Assembly: GCF_046299575.1 (NCBI RefSeq)
Contig: NZ_JBKBHX010000010.1
Span: 1-30,696 of the forward strand
Reading direction: 5' to 3'
Length of the DNA: 30,696 nucleotides
Origin: Thermaurantimonas sp046299575
GTDB taxonomy: Bacteria; Bacteroidota; Bacteroidia; Flavobacteriales; Schleiferiaceae
Shown here: piece after piece, positions 30,475 through 30,696 of the stretch
Layout: every line of letters starts with the position of its first letter
Position numbering within the stretch: the first letter of the stretch is position 1
Notes under the pieces: model-generated
Database searches by the model: none
The model's input: the letters and a program-made list of their open reading frames with translations, nothing else
Told to the model about the DNA's origin: nothing
Position numbers and translations under genes: made by a program

Positions 30475-30492
30475 AAATTCATTGTCTAGGAA

Positions 30493-30500
30493 TATTTTTG
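30493..30500 (+). promoter_or_regulatory. -7 element (TATTTTTG) of the last gene
   Basis: TATTTTTG fits TAnnTTTG and lies 28 bases before the ATG at 30528. It shares TATTTTTGT with the XRE promoter core; the inverted repeat found there is not repeated here. Confidence 0.45.
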
Positions 30501-30527
30501 TTCAACTAACCTTAAATTTTATCAATT

Positions 30528-30696
30528 ATGACACCTCAAGCAAAACAAACAGCAACTACATTTCTTAGTAGCGTAAATTTCATCTTACCAGCTTTACCTC
30601 ATGATGAAGAAGTTCCTAAACTGAAACAACTTGTATTCACAACTTCTGACTCGTGTGGTAGTTTCGGACAGTGTGACGAATATTTAAGGATTGCAG
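30528..30696 (+). CDS. Unrecognised gene, start only (runs off the window)
   Basis: An ATG-initiated frame stays open to the window edge, giving 56 residues: MTPQAKQTATTFLSSVN, then ILPALPHDEEVPKLKQLVF, TTSDSCGSFGQCDEYLRIA. It has no signal peptide or membrane segment. Two cysteines sit seven apart in the Ser/Gly-rich SDSCGSFGQC. The family is not recognised from this fragment. A promoter core stands upstream, and it lies directly after the XRE regulator, so it is likely controlled by, or part of the same module as, that regulator. Whether it is a small protein or a long one cannot be seen. Confidence 0.5.
   Translation, partial: MTPQAKQTATTFLSSVNFILPALPHDEEVPKLKQLVFTTSDSCGSFGQCDEYLRIA

Noticed and set aside
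1..30696. CRISPR array, rRNA genes, or complete insertion sequence
   Set aside because: No regularly spaced direct repeats, rRNA-like sequence or transposase gene with terminal repeats were seen; the only recombinase is the tyrosine integrase at 28964-30055.

Overview
The window looks like a chromosomal segment of a member of the Bacteroidota, probably a gliding or free-living type. The evidence is two type IX secretion (T9SS) cargo proteins with different sorting domains, a PorP/SprF-type outer-membrane partner, a DUF5916 protein, and repeated TAnnTTTG promoter elements of the Bacteroidota kind. No species can be named from the sequence alone. Most of the window is ordinary housekeeping DNA; the accessory parts are at the two ends and in a few intergenic elements.

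Left end (1-3540): an AT-rich, decaying stretch. It holds a hairpin-forming repeat element (11-247), one intact small secreted protein of unknown function (484-1074), a frame-broken remnant of a T9SS C-terminal sorting domain (about 1223-1515), and a polytopic membrane protein gene (1523-3119) broken by three in-frame stops and one frameshift. Base composition changes sharply where serC starts.

Centre (3540-22601): serC-serA (serine biosynthesis) ends in a bidirectional terminator. Opposite it lies a two-gene T9SS unit: a large Ig/PKD-like adhesin with a gliding-type C-terminal domain, then a PorP/SprF-like barrel fused to a SPOR domain. Next come asnS, tail to tail with a DUF5916 gene at zero spacing; yqeY; a T9SS type A cargo protein; gcvP; and a minus-strand operon rlmH-rdgB-Na/Pi cotransporter with overlapping ends. 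That operon diverges from nadC-yihY through a very compact promoter region.

Right part (22602-28813): tRNA-Arg(CCG) lies directly upstream of an ABC-F ATPase gene whose codon use (C-ending, CTC-rich) differs strongly from all neighbours and whose second ATPase site looks degenerate. A GC-rich structured repeat follows. A minus-strand four-gene operon encodes split transketolase (C-terminal subunit first), a YjjG-like nucleotidase and a MATE exporter.

Right end (28964-30696): a tyrosine recombinase diverges from a small XRE-type regulator that has an operator-like inverted repeat next to its promoter, followed by the start of an unrecognised gene with the same promoter core. This looks like the edge of an accessory module that continues outside the window, and is the most likely place for something new. 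No complete undescribed system can be demonstrated here.
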